Shown piece by piece: positions 1-7,372 of a stretch of DNA of 27,884 bases. The DNA comes from an uncultured Oscillospiraceae bacterium (GTDB lineage Bacteria > Bacillota > Clostridia > Oscillospirales > Oscillospiraceae). How positions within the stretch are numbered: position 1 is the first letter of the stretch; each line of letters begins with the position of its first letter. Position numbers and translations under genes: made by a program. The notes beneath the pieces are model-generated. The model was not told the DNA's origin, made no database searches, and saw only the letters and a list, made by a program, of their open reading frames with translations. The DNA lies in assembly GCA_934511165.1 (NCBI GenBank), contig CAKSWA010000027.1:1-27884 (forward strand). The letters are read 5' to 3'.

Positions 1-74
1 AGCCTTTTCAAACGAGAGCCCAACGCAGTGGGTCTCGTTTGAGAGCGTGTCAAAAATTCTTTTTTGACACGCTC
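1..74. repeat. Tail block of a dispersed hairpin repeat (left copy)
   Basis: Two adjacent hairpins are visible. The first pairs 9-17 (CAAACGAGA) with 33-41; the second pairs 43-56 (GAGCGTGTCAAAAA) with 61-74 around a 4-nt loop. Positions 7-55 match 20788-20836 with a single C/T difference, so this is a second copy of the tail of the composite repeat at 20386-20893. The element probably continues left of the window. The second hairpin has A/T-rich arms and could also act as a terminator. Confidence 0.75.
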
Positions 75-75
75 A

Positions 76-113
76 AAAATCGGAGCCGGTCTGTTTTGAC
101 CGGCTCCGATTTT
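76..113 (-). terminator. Rho-independent terminator after the spoIIE pair
   Basis: A 16-bp perfect stem pairs 76-91 with 98-113 around a 6-nt loop. On the minus strand the T-rich end of the stem provides the U tract. It overlaps the stop codon of the 136-aa gene at 113-115, so transcription of the spoIIE pair should end here. Confidence 0.85.
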
Positions 114-523
114 CATAAATGCGCCAGATGCAGGGCGAACCACGCGATGACCCCGGCGATGGCGCCCGCCGCGGCGTAAAGCGGTGCGCGCAGCCGGGAA
201 AAGAGGCCGCCAGCCGTGCGCTTTCCGCCGCCGAAATAGCCTTCCGCCGCGGCGCGCGCCTGGCGCAGCACGTCCTTTTCGCTCACACCGGACTGCCCGG
301 CGAAATCCTCGCGGATGATGAATATGGCCTGCTCGAATACCTTCGGGTCGGGCGATTTTACGACGATGACTCTTTTGGAGATTCCTTTGACCACAGGGAA
401 CTCTTCCTCCTCCCGGCAGCGGTTCTTCTCCAAGCATAACCGGTTTTTGCCATCCTTATTCGGTTTCCGGCGCGCTTTTCCGAATCGCAGCCAGCCGCGG
501 CGCAGCCGTTCCCTTCCGCTCAT
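113..523 (-). CDS. Conserved hypothetical single-pass membrane protein downstream of spoIIE
   Basis: The product is 136 aa and I cannot give it a function. The first 45 residues are strongly basic. A central segment (roughly residues 50-95) looks folded and contains KRVIVVKSPDPKVFEQAIF. The C-terminus (about 110-132, rich in Ala, Ile and Val) is a single predicted membrane helix, so the basic body would face the cytoplasm if it is tail-anchored. Its ATG overlaps the spoIIE stop codon in an ATGA (520-523), which implies translational coupling, and a strong terminator follows directly. The coupling suggests a role linked to SpoIIE or to sporulation, but this is inferred from position only. The real-gene call rests on the coupling, the terminator and a plausible protein composition. 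Confidence 0.75.
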   Translation of the reverse strand: MSGRERLRRGWLRFGKARRKPNKDGKNRLCLEKNRCREEEEFPVVKGISKRVIVVKSPDPKVFEQAIFIIREDFAGQSGVSEKDVLRQARAAAEGYFGGGKRTAGGLFSRLRAPLYAAAGAIAGVIAWFALHLAHL

Positions 524-2853
524 TTGCGTTCCTCCAGCCGGATGGCAAGGACAGTCATGTCGTCCTTATACCCATAGCGCTCGCCCGCCTCATGCACAAC
601 GCTGCGGGCCAGGGCGCGCATATCCGTGCCGTCATCGTCCAGCAGCAGGCGGCGCAGCCACGCATCGTCCTCCCGCGTTACCACGCCGTCGCTCGCGATG
701 ACTGCAAGCGCGCCGGGGCGGATGTGCAGCCGCACAACGTCCGGCGGCTCGCCCTCTCCGGCGAGCACGCCCGCCGCCATCGTCTCGCCCTTGACGCGAC
801 GGACGTTGCGCCCGCTGCGGATGTACGAGGGCGCAGCGCCGTATTTATAAAATCCGGCCTGCCCGGTGAAGAGGTCAATGCACATGAGATCAATGGCGGC
901 ATAGCCCCAGCTCTCACCGCTTTTCAAAAGCATGACGGAATTGAGTATTTTCATGGCCGTCGCGGGCTCCACACCGGAGCGGAGGAACCGTTCCAGAATC
1001 CGTACCGCCGATATGGATTCCTTTGCCGCCTGCTCGCCGCTGCCCATGCCGTCGGAGAGGAGCACGCACAGCACGCCCTGCTCGGTTTTGAAGTATGTTC
1101 CCCTATCGCCGGAAACCGGCTCGCCCTCCTTTTTCACCGCCGCCACGCCGACCGACACGGCGAGAGGTTCAGCCTCCAGCAGCACGAGGCGCGTATCGTC
1201 CCGATTCACGGATGCCGGGCGGCACATGCGGACGCCCAGCGCGTCGGAGACTTCCTGCATATAGCCCGCCTCGCGAAAGAGGATTGGGAGCCGCGCGCTT
1301 TCGATCACGGCGCGGAGCCGTCCGGTCGGGTCGCGAAAGACGGAGACCTCCGCATCGATATCGAGTGAGTTGAGATACCGGACGAGCCGCCGCTCGGCGA
1401 TGGTGTCTGAGCCGTTCGCGCAGCGCAAGTCCTCGCTGATCGCGTCGAGCACACCGGCGAGATACCGGTACTGCCCATAGGCCGCCATGCGGTTTTCCTT
1501 CAGCCGCGAGCGGAGCTGCCGCCGGTAAATGAGCGCGCGAAGCTCGGAGTTGACCGCCGCAGTAAAGGGCGCAGCGCTTTTGCACCGTTCCCGGAAGCGC
1601 GCCGGCAAGTCAGCGAGTTCCAGATGCCCCCGGCGGCGCATGGCCGCGGTGGCGTCGTTCAGGAGCGTCAGCGTGTCCATGTAGTTTTCCTGCCAGCACT
1701 TTTCCTTGCGCGGGCAGCGGACGCAGACCTCCTCCGCCGCGCGGTCGTATACCGTAGCAATGTCGGCGTCGTTTTCCTTGCTCTCCACGCTGCGGCGCAC
1801 CGTTTCGTAAAGTTCGCGGAAGGCATCCGCCAGAGCACGTGTCCGCCTGGCGGTATACCGGCGCATGCCGCGCTCGCCCTCGCCGAGGGCAGGGCGCTGC
1901 ACCATGGAGACGATGAACGTCATTGTCTTGGCCGGGAGGACAAAGAAAATCACTGAGGCGCAGAACGCCTCATAGAGCGCCGGGAGGCAGGGGTTTGCCT
2001 CCCAGTTCCAGAACACGGCAAGCGTATTGGCCGCGAGGAAGATCAGAAGAAACACGAGCCTCCCCTGCCGCTTGAGTACGCCGGACATAAGCCCCGCGAA
2101 GCCGTAGCAGATCGTGAAGATTGGCGTACCGGGAAAGGCAATGTCCATGGAAAGGCCGGTGATGACGCCGATGAGCGCGCCCTCCGCTGCGCCGGCGCCG
2201 AAGGAGGAGATCATCACGCACAGCACCGCCGCCGCGCGGCCGAGACACAGGACATCCATGATCGTGACACGCGCAAGCGCCATCAGCGCGCAGCAGAGGA
2301 TCAAAACGCCTCCCGCTTCCCGCCGCAGTTCCTCACGTTCCAGCCGCAGCCGTTCGGCGGTGAGTGCCATATGGAAGAGATACGCCGAAAGCCCCGTGAG
2401 GACGACCTCCGTGGAGAGATCGACCGCCACGGTAAGCTGCAGGAGCTTATCAAAGGCATTGAGAGCGCCGGTCGCGCCCATCACGGCGGCAGCAACCGTG
2501 GGCATGAACCATGCGCGGTGCGCGAGCGCCGTCTCCCGCAGGAGAAACGCCGTCGTAAACACGAGCACGAGCGCCGCCATATACCGCAGCGCCCACGCAA
2601 GCGAGCCGGAGACAAGATATCCCGCCGCCGCGCCAAGCACGCACGCGAGCCCGCCGAGTCCCCCGCCGGAGCGCGCCGCCATCGCCACGCCGAACGGCGC
2701 GCACGAGCCGAACACGCGCACACAGCCCGTCACAAAGCCCAGCGCGAAATGCGTGCCGAGCGAGGCGGCTTTGACCGCCGCGGGACGGTTGATGCGCAGC
2801 GTCTCCCCTTTCCACGGATTTCGCAGCAACACGGTCTTATCTCCCAATGACAT
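520..2853 (-). CDS. spoIIE: Stage II sporulation protein E, membrane PP2C phosphatase
   Basis: SpoIIE dephosphorylates the anti-anti-sigma factor SpoIIAA to activate the forespore sigma factor F, and it also works at the asymmetric septum. The product is 777 aa, close to the usual length (about 800-830 aa). The N-terminal part (roughly residues 40-330) is a series of hydrophobic membrane segments. A central cytoplasmic region follows, with a CVRCPRKEKCW cysteine cluster. The C-terminal PP2C domain starts near residue 570 and carries the metal-binding motif LSDGMGSGEQA near residue 599 and a late ASDGV aspartate motif. The ATG at 2853 was chosen because GGGGG lies 8 nt upstream; an in-frame ATG at 2928 has no ribosome site. 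The gene is translationally coupled to the 136-aa gene. It indicates an endospore former. Confidence 0.95.
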   Translation of the reverse strand: MSLGDKTVLLRNPWKGETLRINRPAAVKAASLGTHFALGFVTGCVRVFGSCAPFGVAMAARSGGGLGGLACVLGAAAGYLVSGSLAWALRYMAALVLVFTTAFLLRETALAHRAWFMPTVAAAVMGATGALNAFDKLLQLTVAVDLSTEVVLTGLSAYLFHMALTAERLRLEREELRREAGGVLILCCALMALARVTIMDVLCLGRAAAVLCVMISSFGAGAAEGALIGVITGLSMDIAFPGTPIFTICYGFAGLMSGVLKRQGRLVFLLIFLAANTLAVFWNWEANPCLPALYEAFCASVIFFVLPAKTMTFIVSMVQRPALGEGERGMRRYTARRTRALADAFRELYETVRRSVESKENDADIATVYDRAAEEVCVRCPRKEKCWQENYMDTLTLLNDATAAMRRRGHLELADLPARFRERCKSAAPFTAAVNSELRALIYRRQLRSRLKENRMAAYGQYRYLAGVLDAISEDLRCANGSDTIAERRLVRYLNSLDIDAEVSVFRDPTGRLRAVIESARLPILFREAGYMQEVSDALGVRMCRPASVNRDDTRLVLLEAEPLAVSVGVAAVKKEGEPVSGDRGTYFKTEQGVLCVLLSDGMGSGEQAAKESISAVRILERFLRSGVEPATAMKILNSVMLLKSGESWGYAAIDLMCIDLFTGQAGFYKYGAAPSYIRSGRNVRRVKGETMAAGVLAGEGEPPDVVRLHIRPGALAVIASDGVVTREDDAWLRRLLLDDDGTDMRALARSVVHEAGERYGYKDDMTVLAIRLEERK

Positions 2854-2982
2854 ACATTTAACCCCCAACAGAATATGAAACAAGCATAGCCCGCCGGGGG
2901 AGTAAAGGCGGTCGTTCGGCGCTGTCATATTGGGGTTTTTCCGCCTCGGAAATGACCGGAAATAACCGGCGCGGAGAAAAGG

Positions 2983-3008
2983 AAAAGACCCATCCGAAGA
3001 TGGGTCTT
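2983..3008 (-). terminator. Terminator after mreB
   Basis: A perfect 10-bp stem (2985-2994 with 2999-3008) has loop CGAA on the plus strand. Read on the minus strand this is a UUCG tetraloop, followed by TTTTCC. It lies 20 nt past the mreB stop and separates the uvrA-mreB group from spoIIE. Confidence 0.85.
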
Positions 3009-3027
3009 AGTGCGCCGAAAAAATGCT

Positions 3028-4080
3028 TCAGTTGCCGGTTTTGTCGAGCTGGCGCTGGCGGGCGAAATTCTGCATACCGTCGGTCATGGAGTCGAGACGG
3101 CTGAGCATGCGTCCCGCGCCGTAAGCTGTGCAGGAGAGCGCGTCGTCCGCGACGTGCGCGTCAATGCCGGTGCGCTCGGTGACGAGGCGGTCAATGCCGT
3201 AGAGCAGGCTGCCGCCGCCGGACATGACGATGCCGTTTTCGGAGATATCCGCCACGAGCTCCGGCGGCGTGCGCTCGAGCACCATGTGAACGGTTTCGAG
3301 AATGGTCTCCGTCGGCTCGGCGAGCGCTTCGACCATTTCATCGGAATTGAGCGTGATGGTGCGCGGGAGGCCGGTCATCAGGCAGCGGCCCTTGACCTCC
3401 TCATAGCTGACCTCGGGGCGCTCCTTGACGCAGCCGATGCTCTTTTTGAGCTCTTCCGCCGTGCGCAGGCCGATGAGCAGGTTGTGCTTGCGCCGGACAT
3501 ATTTGACGATCGCCTCGTCGAACGCCTCGCCCGCCGTTTTGATGGATTCGGATTCCACCACGCCGTTGAGCGATACGACCGCCGCTTCCGTCGTGCCGCC
3601 GCCGATATCGATGATCATATGGCCGTCCGGGCGGTTTACGTCGAGCCCCGCGCCGACCGCCGTGGCGACCGCCGAGGGAACAAGATACACCTTGCGTCCG
3701 CCCGCCTCAATGACGGCGTTCACGATGGCACGTTCCTCCACGCCGGTGATGCTGCCCGGCACGCACACGAGCACGCGCGAGCGGAACAGACTGAAACTTG
3801 TCACACGGCGGATGAATTCGCGCAGCATTTCGCAGGTCATGTCGTAATCGGAAATGACGCCCGCGGAAATCGGGTGGACGGAAACGATGTTCGCCGGCGT
3901 ACGGCCGAGCATTCTCCGCGCGTCCTCGCCAACCTTGAGCACACGGCCGGTCTGGCGATCCATCGCCACGACCGTCGGCTCACGCAGGCGGATGCCGCTT
4001 CCGGCGACATAAAGAATGGTCGTATCAGTACCGAGGTCAATGGCAATATCTTTTTCGATAATGGAGGACAGAATAGGCAT
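3028..4080 (-). CDS. mreB: Rod shape-determining protein MreB/Mbl family
   Basis: This is a bacterial actin homologue that forms membrane-associated filaments and directs cell-wall elongation. The 350-aa length is typical. Actin-fold motifs are in order: phosphate-1 loop DLGTDTTILYV near residue 16, phosphate-2 loop IDIGGGTTEAAVV in the middle, and adenosine motif MSGGGSLLYGID in the C-terminal third. The ATG at 4080 is preferred because GAAGGG sits 9 nt upstream; an in-frame TTG at 4086 is too close to that site. The usual mreC/mreD partners are absent. The gene follows comF by 36 nt, so this could be a second MreB-like paralogue (Mbl or MreBH type); the sequence does not decide between them. 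Confidence 0.93.
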   Translation of the reverse strand: MPILSSIIEKDIAIDLGTDTTILYVAGSGIRLREPTVVAMDRQTGRVLKVGEDARRMLGRTPANIVSVHPISAGVISDYDMTCEMLREFIRRVTSFSLFRSRVLVCVPGSITGVEERAIVNAVIEAGGRKVYLVPSAVATAVGAGLDVNRPDGHMIIDIGGGTTEAAVVSLNGVVESESIKTAGEAFDEAIVKYVRRKHNLLIGLRTAEELKKSIGCVKERPEVSYEEVKGRCLMTGLPRTITLNSDEMVEALAEPTETILETVHMVLERTPPELVADISENGIVMSGGGSLLYGIDRLVTERTGIDAHVADDALSCTAYGAGRMLSRLDSMTDGMQNFARQRQLDKTGN

Positions 4081-4116
4081 AGTCAATTTCCCTTCAAAAG
4101 CGATTAAATTCTTCTG

Positions 4117-4770
4117 TTATTCTTCCCGGTGGCAGGCAAGCGCTGCGCCGCGGACGCTCTTTGCCCCGGCGGTCAGCAGCATGCGCGCACATTCGGAAAG
4201 CGTGGAACCGGTGGTGATGATATCGTCGATAAGCAGGATATCCTTCCCGCGCACCGTGTCCGCGGATCGGACAACGTAGCAGCCGGAGATGTTCGCCCGG
4301 CGCTCCTCCGGCGAGTGCAGCCGGGATTGCGGCGAAACGTCCCGCGATTTTCGCAGCAGCGGCACGGCTTTTGTTCCGAGAACTTCCGCCGCTGCCTCCG
4401 CAAGGATCTGCGCCTGGTCGTACCCGCGGCGGCGATAGCGCTTTGCGCTCAGCGGCACCCACGAAATAAGATCAAAATCATCAATGCCGCGAGAGAGCAG
4501 ATCCTCGCCGAGCATCCGGCCGAAAACCTTTCCGCGCGCCGGGGCGTTGCCGAATTTATACGTGAGAACGCCCTGCCGCACCGGCTCTTCGTAGTAAAAG
4601 GGCGCGGTGTAGGCGCGGACAAAGTCGCATTTGCGCTCGGTGTCCGCCGTATGCAGCAGCGTTTTCCGGCAGGTTTCGCACACGCCGTCCCCGCTTTTCT
4701 CCAGAATCGCTCCGCAGAAGGCGCAGCGCGGCGGGAAGAAAAAGTCAAGGACAAGCTCTTTCAGGCCCAT
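4117..4770 (-). CDS. comF: ComF family phosphoribosyltransferase-like protein
   Basis: ComF proteins are cytoplasmic and needed for DNA uptake during competence in several bacteria. They combine a zinc-binding head with a type I phosphoribosyltransferase fold. The product is 217 aa. Four cysteines near the N-terminus (C16, C19, C31, C34) form a CxxC...CxxC knuckle. The family motif RRRGYDQAQILA is at about 113-124, and the PRPP-loop motif DDIITTGST is at 182-190. The ATG lies 1 nt after the recD2 stop and its ribosome site (AGAGG) is inside recD2, so the two genes are translated as a unit. Placement with recD2 and uvrA suggests a DNA-processing role. Confidence 0.92.
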   Translation of the reverse strand: MGLKELVLDFFFPPRCAFCGAILEKSGDGVCETCRKTLLHTADTERKCDFVRAYTAPFYYEEPVRQGVLTYKFGNAPARGKVFGRMLGEDLLSRGIDDFDLISWVPLSAKRYRRRGYDQAQILAEAAAEVLGTKAVPLLRKSRDVSPQSRLHSPEERRANISGCYVVRSADTVRGKDILLIDDIITTGSTLSECARMLLTAGAKSVRGAALACHREE

Positions 4771-4771
4771 A

Positions 4772-7036
4772 TCAGACCTCTTCGGCCAGACGGGCGCGCA
4801 GCCCGCTGTACCGGCGCATTTTGCGGCCGTTTTCGATCATGGCCTGCACGATGGCCGTTTCACCGACAACGACAAGAAGCTCTCTCGCGCGCGTGACGGC
4901 GGTATAGAGAAGATCGCGGCTCAAAAGCCGCGCCGGGGCGCGGCCCGCGGCGAGCACAACGGCGCGGTACTCGCTGCCCTGTGCCTTGTGCACCGTGACG
5001 GCGAAGGCGTGATCGAGCTCGCCGAGCTGTTCAAAAGCGTACCACGCGAGCTTTTCGTCAAAATCGATCCAGATAAGCTCGCTTTCGGTGTCGATGCGCA
5101 GAATTGTGCCGAGATCGCCGTTAAAGATGCCCGTTCCGACCTCGGGAGCCGAGCCGGGCGCGGCGTTTCCCGCCATGATCGCCTCGGCGTCGCCGCCTTT
5201 ACACCATACTATATCATAGTTGTTCCGGATTTGCATCACCCGATCGCCCTCCCGGAACACAGTTTCGCCAAAAATTTTTTCTTTTTTTCCGGGCGCGGGC
5301 GGATTGAGTGCCTGCTGCAAGCGCTCGTTGAGCGCATAGGTGCCGGATTCGCCCTTGCGCGTCGGCGTGAGCACCTGAATATCGCCGGACGGGATGCCCA
5401 TGCCGCGCGGCAGCCGCTCGCTGCAAAGCTCAGCCACGGTCGCGGCCAGCCGCTCGCCCGAGGGACGCTGCAAAAAGAAGAAATCGCCCTTATTTTCGCG
5501 CAGCTCCGGCGTTTCGCCGCGGTTGATGCTGTGCGCATTGCGGATGATGCGGCTCTCCCCACTCTGGCGGAAGATCTCCGTCAGGCGCACCGCCGCCACG
5601 GCGTGCGAGCGAAGCACATCGAGGAAAAAGCTCCCCGGCCCGACGCTCGGCAGCTGGTCGGCGTCGCCCACGAGCACAAGGCGGCAGCCCTTCGGCAGCG
5701 CCTTCAAAAGCGCCTGGATAAGCGTTATGTCAACCATAGAGCACTCGTCGAGAATGACCGCCCCGCAGCGGAGCGGGTCGCTCTCGTTCTTGCGGAACGT
5801 AAGCTCGTCCCCTTCGGCCGCCCATGCCGCGCCGAGCAGGCGGTGGATGGTATAGGCCTCCCGGCCGGTGAGCTCGGTCATGCGCTTGGCGGCGCGCCCG
5901 GTCGGCGCGGCGAGAAGGCAGTCGAGCTGCATATCGTCATAGAGGCGCAGTATGGCCTGAATGATCGTCGTTTTGCCGGTGCCGGGGCCGCCGGTCACGG
6001 CAAGCAACCGCCGCTCACAGGCGAGGCGGATGGCCTCCTTCTGCTGCGCGGCATAGCGCATGCCGGTTTCCCGCTCCAGTTCCGCGATACGCTCGTCCAC
6101 ATTTTTCTTCGCCGGGACAGTGTCCTGCGCCATGGTGCGGAGCGTTGCGGCGGTATAGGTCTCGGCCTCGTACAGCCGCCGGAGATACACCGCGTTCACG
6201 CCTGCCACGACCTCCTGCACGATCTCGCCCTCGTCGGCGAGAACGTCGAGGCATTCCTCGGCGGCCTCAGCCTCCACGCCGATGAGCTGCGCCGTGGCAG
6301 CAACGAGCTTTTCCCGCGGGAGGAAGCTATGGCCGTTATTGAGATTATGTACCATTTCAAAAATGAGCGCCGCGGCGATGCGCGGAGGACTGTCCTCCTC
6401 AAAGCCGAGCGAGAGCGCGAGCGCGTCCGCCTCGTCAAACTGCCCGCCGATGCGGTCGGACGCGATGACGTAGGGGTTGGATTTCACGAGTTCGAGCGCG
6501 CCGTCGCCATAGAGCTTATAAAGGCGCATGGCGTATTCGGGCTTGAGGCCGTTCGCGGCAAGAAACTCCATCAGAAGGCGCATGCCGGTCTGGCGGCGGA
6601 ACGTTTCGGAAATGTCCCGCGCGCGGCGCGCACTGATGCCCTTGATCTCAGCGAGCTTTTCGGGGCTGTCGGACAGAATTTCCAGCGTGTGCGAACCGAA
6701 ACGGTTCACGAGCACCGCCGCCGTTGCCGGGCCGATGCCGCGCACCGCGCCGGAGGCGAGATATTCATAGATGTGCTTCTCCCCCACCGGCAGCGAGCGC
6801 ATGGCCGAGGACGCTTTGAACTGCTCGCCGTGGCTCGGATGGCGCTCCCACGCGCCCTCAACCGTTAAGCCCTCGCCGGGCGCGGCGAACGGCAGACAGC
6901 CCACAACCGTCACCGGCTCGTCGCCGCCGACATCCAGACGCAGAACGGTGTAGCCGTTCTCCTCGTTCTGGAAGATCACGCTTTTTACGGTTCCGATGAG
7001 CTGTAAGGAGCTGCGGAGTTCGTTTGCTTCGTCCAT
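4772..7036 (-). CDS. recD2: RecD2-type ATP-dependent DNA helicase (SF1B)
   Basis: This is a 5'-3' single-strand DNA translocase and helicase found in bacteria with or without RecBC, linked to replication-fork and mismatch-repair functions. The 754-aa product has the long RecD2 N-terminal extension (OB-like start, then a helix-hairpin-helix region around residues 95-190). Two RecA-like motor domains follow: Walker A GGPGTGKTT at about 349-357, Walker B with ILDECSMVD, motif III VGDADQLPSVGPG, and C-terminal motifs VHKAQGSEY and LLYTAVTRAR. AGGGGA lies 10 nt upstream of the ATG. The first 52 nt overlap the end of the small membrane gene upstream in another frame, and the stop is 1 nt from comF. 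Confidence 0.94.
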   Translation of the reverse strand: MDEANELRSSLQLIGTVKSVIFQNEENGYTVLRLDVGGDEPVTVVGCLPFAAPGEGLTVEGAWERHPSHGEQFKASSAMRSLPVGEKHIYEYLASGAVRGIGPATAAVLVNRFGSHTLEILSDSPEKLAEIKGISARRARDISETFRRQTGMRLLMEFLAANGLKPEYAMRLYKLYGDGALELVKSNPYVIASDRIGGQFDEADALALSLGFEEDSPPRIAAALIFEMVHNLNNGHSFLPREKLVAATAQLIGVEAEAAEECLDVLADEGEIVQEVVAGVNAVYLRRLYEAETYTAATLRTMAQDTVPAKKNVDERIAELERETGMRYAAQQKEAIRLACERRLLAVTGGPGTGKTTIIQAILRLYDDMQLDCLLAAPTGRAAKRMTELTGREAYTIHRLLGAAWAAEGDELTFRKNESDPLRCGAVILDECSMVDITLIQALLKALPKGCRLVLVGDADQLPSVGPGSFFLDVLRSHAVAAVRLTEIFRQSGESRIIRNAHSINRGETPELRENKGDFFFLQRPSGERLAATVAELCSERLPRGMGIPSGDIQVLTPTRKGESGTYALNERLQQALNPPAPGKKEKIFGETVFREGDRVMQIRNNYDIVWCKGGDAEAIMAGNAAPGSAPEVGTGIFNGDLGTILRIDTESELIWIDFDEKLAWYAFEQLGELDHAFAVTVHKAQGSEYRAVVLAAGRAPARLLSRDLLYTAVTRARELLVVVGETAIVQAMIENGRKMRRYSGLRARLAEEV

Positions 7037-7326
7037 AGTGTCACATTCCCCTGTCCCAGCGATAAACGCCGGGCAATTTCTCTTGTTTCTTCGTCCATGC
7101 CGTCGTCGAGCAGCACGATTTTTCCAAAAAGTACGCCGTCATTGATGAGCCATAAAAGGCCGTCCACCGTCGCTTCCAGCTCCGGCGATGCGCCGGAGAC
7201 ACGCAAAACGATTTCCAGGCTCTGCCCCTTTCCGCGGCACACGGGCGTGAGCATCACGCCGCGCAGCTTCCAGCAGAGAAAGAGCACCGCCGCTGCGATC
7301 AGAAACGCCAGAATCCATTTTCCCAT
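6985..7326 (-). CDS. Small hypothetical membrane-anchored protein between uvrA and recD2
   Basis: The 113-aa product is of unknown function. One membrane segment covers residues 4-19 (ILAFLIAAAVLFLCW). A soluble part follows in which VSGASPELEATVDGLLW and the acidic run LLDDGMDEETREIA stand out. GGAGGG upstream of the ATG at 7326 supports the start, which is 46 nt after the uvrA stop. The last 52 nt overlap recD2 in a different frame, unusually long for coupled genes. The N-terminal anchor, charged body and position suggest a real conserved gene. The C-terminal tail, rich in Ser and Thr, lies entirely in the overlap and may be less constrained. No function can be assigned. Confidence 0.75.
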   Translation of the reverse strand: MGKWILAFLIAAAVLFLCWKLRGVMLTPVCRGKGQSLEIVLRVSGASPELEATVDGLLWLINDGVLFGKIVLLDDGMDEETREIARRLSLGQGNVTLWTKQTNSAAPYSSSEP

Positions 7327-7372
7327 ACCGCCATCCCTCCGGTATATCCTATGAGGGGCAGCGGGGAAAGGT

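Noticed and set aside
2854..2928. ATG 2928 as the spoIIE start
   Set aside because: No ribosome site; GGGGG is well spaced for ATG 2853.
3010..4107. Plus-strand open frame opposite mreB
   Set aside because: It is antisense to the actin-motif gene and starts inside the mreB terminator region.
4631..6868. Long plus-strand open frame opposite recD2 (745 codons)
   Set aside because: It is antisense to recD2, which has all helicase motifs. Its product is rich in Arg, His and Ala without recognisable domains, a normal artefact of GC-rich third codon positions.
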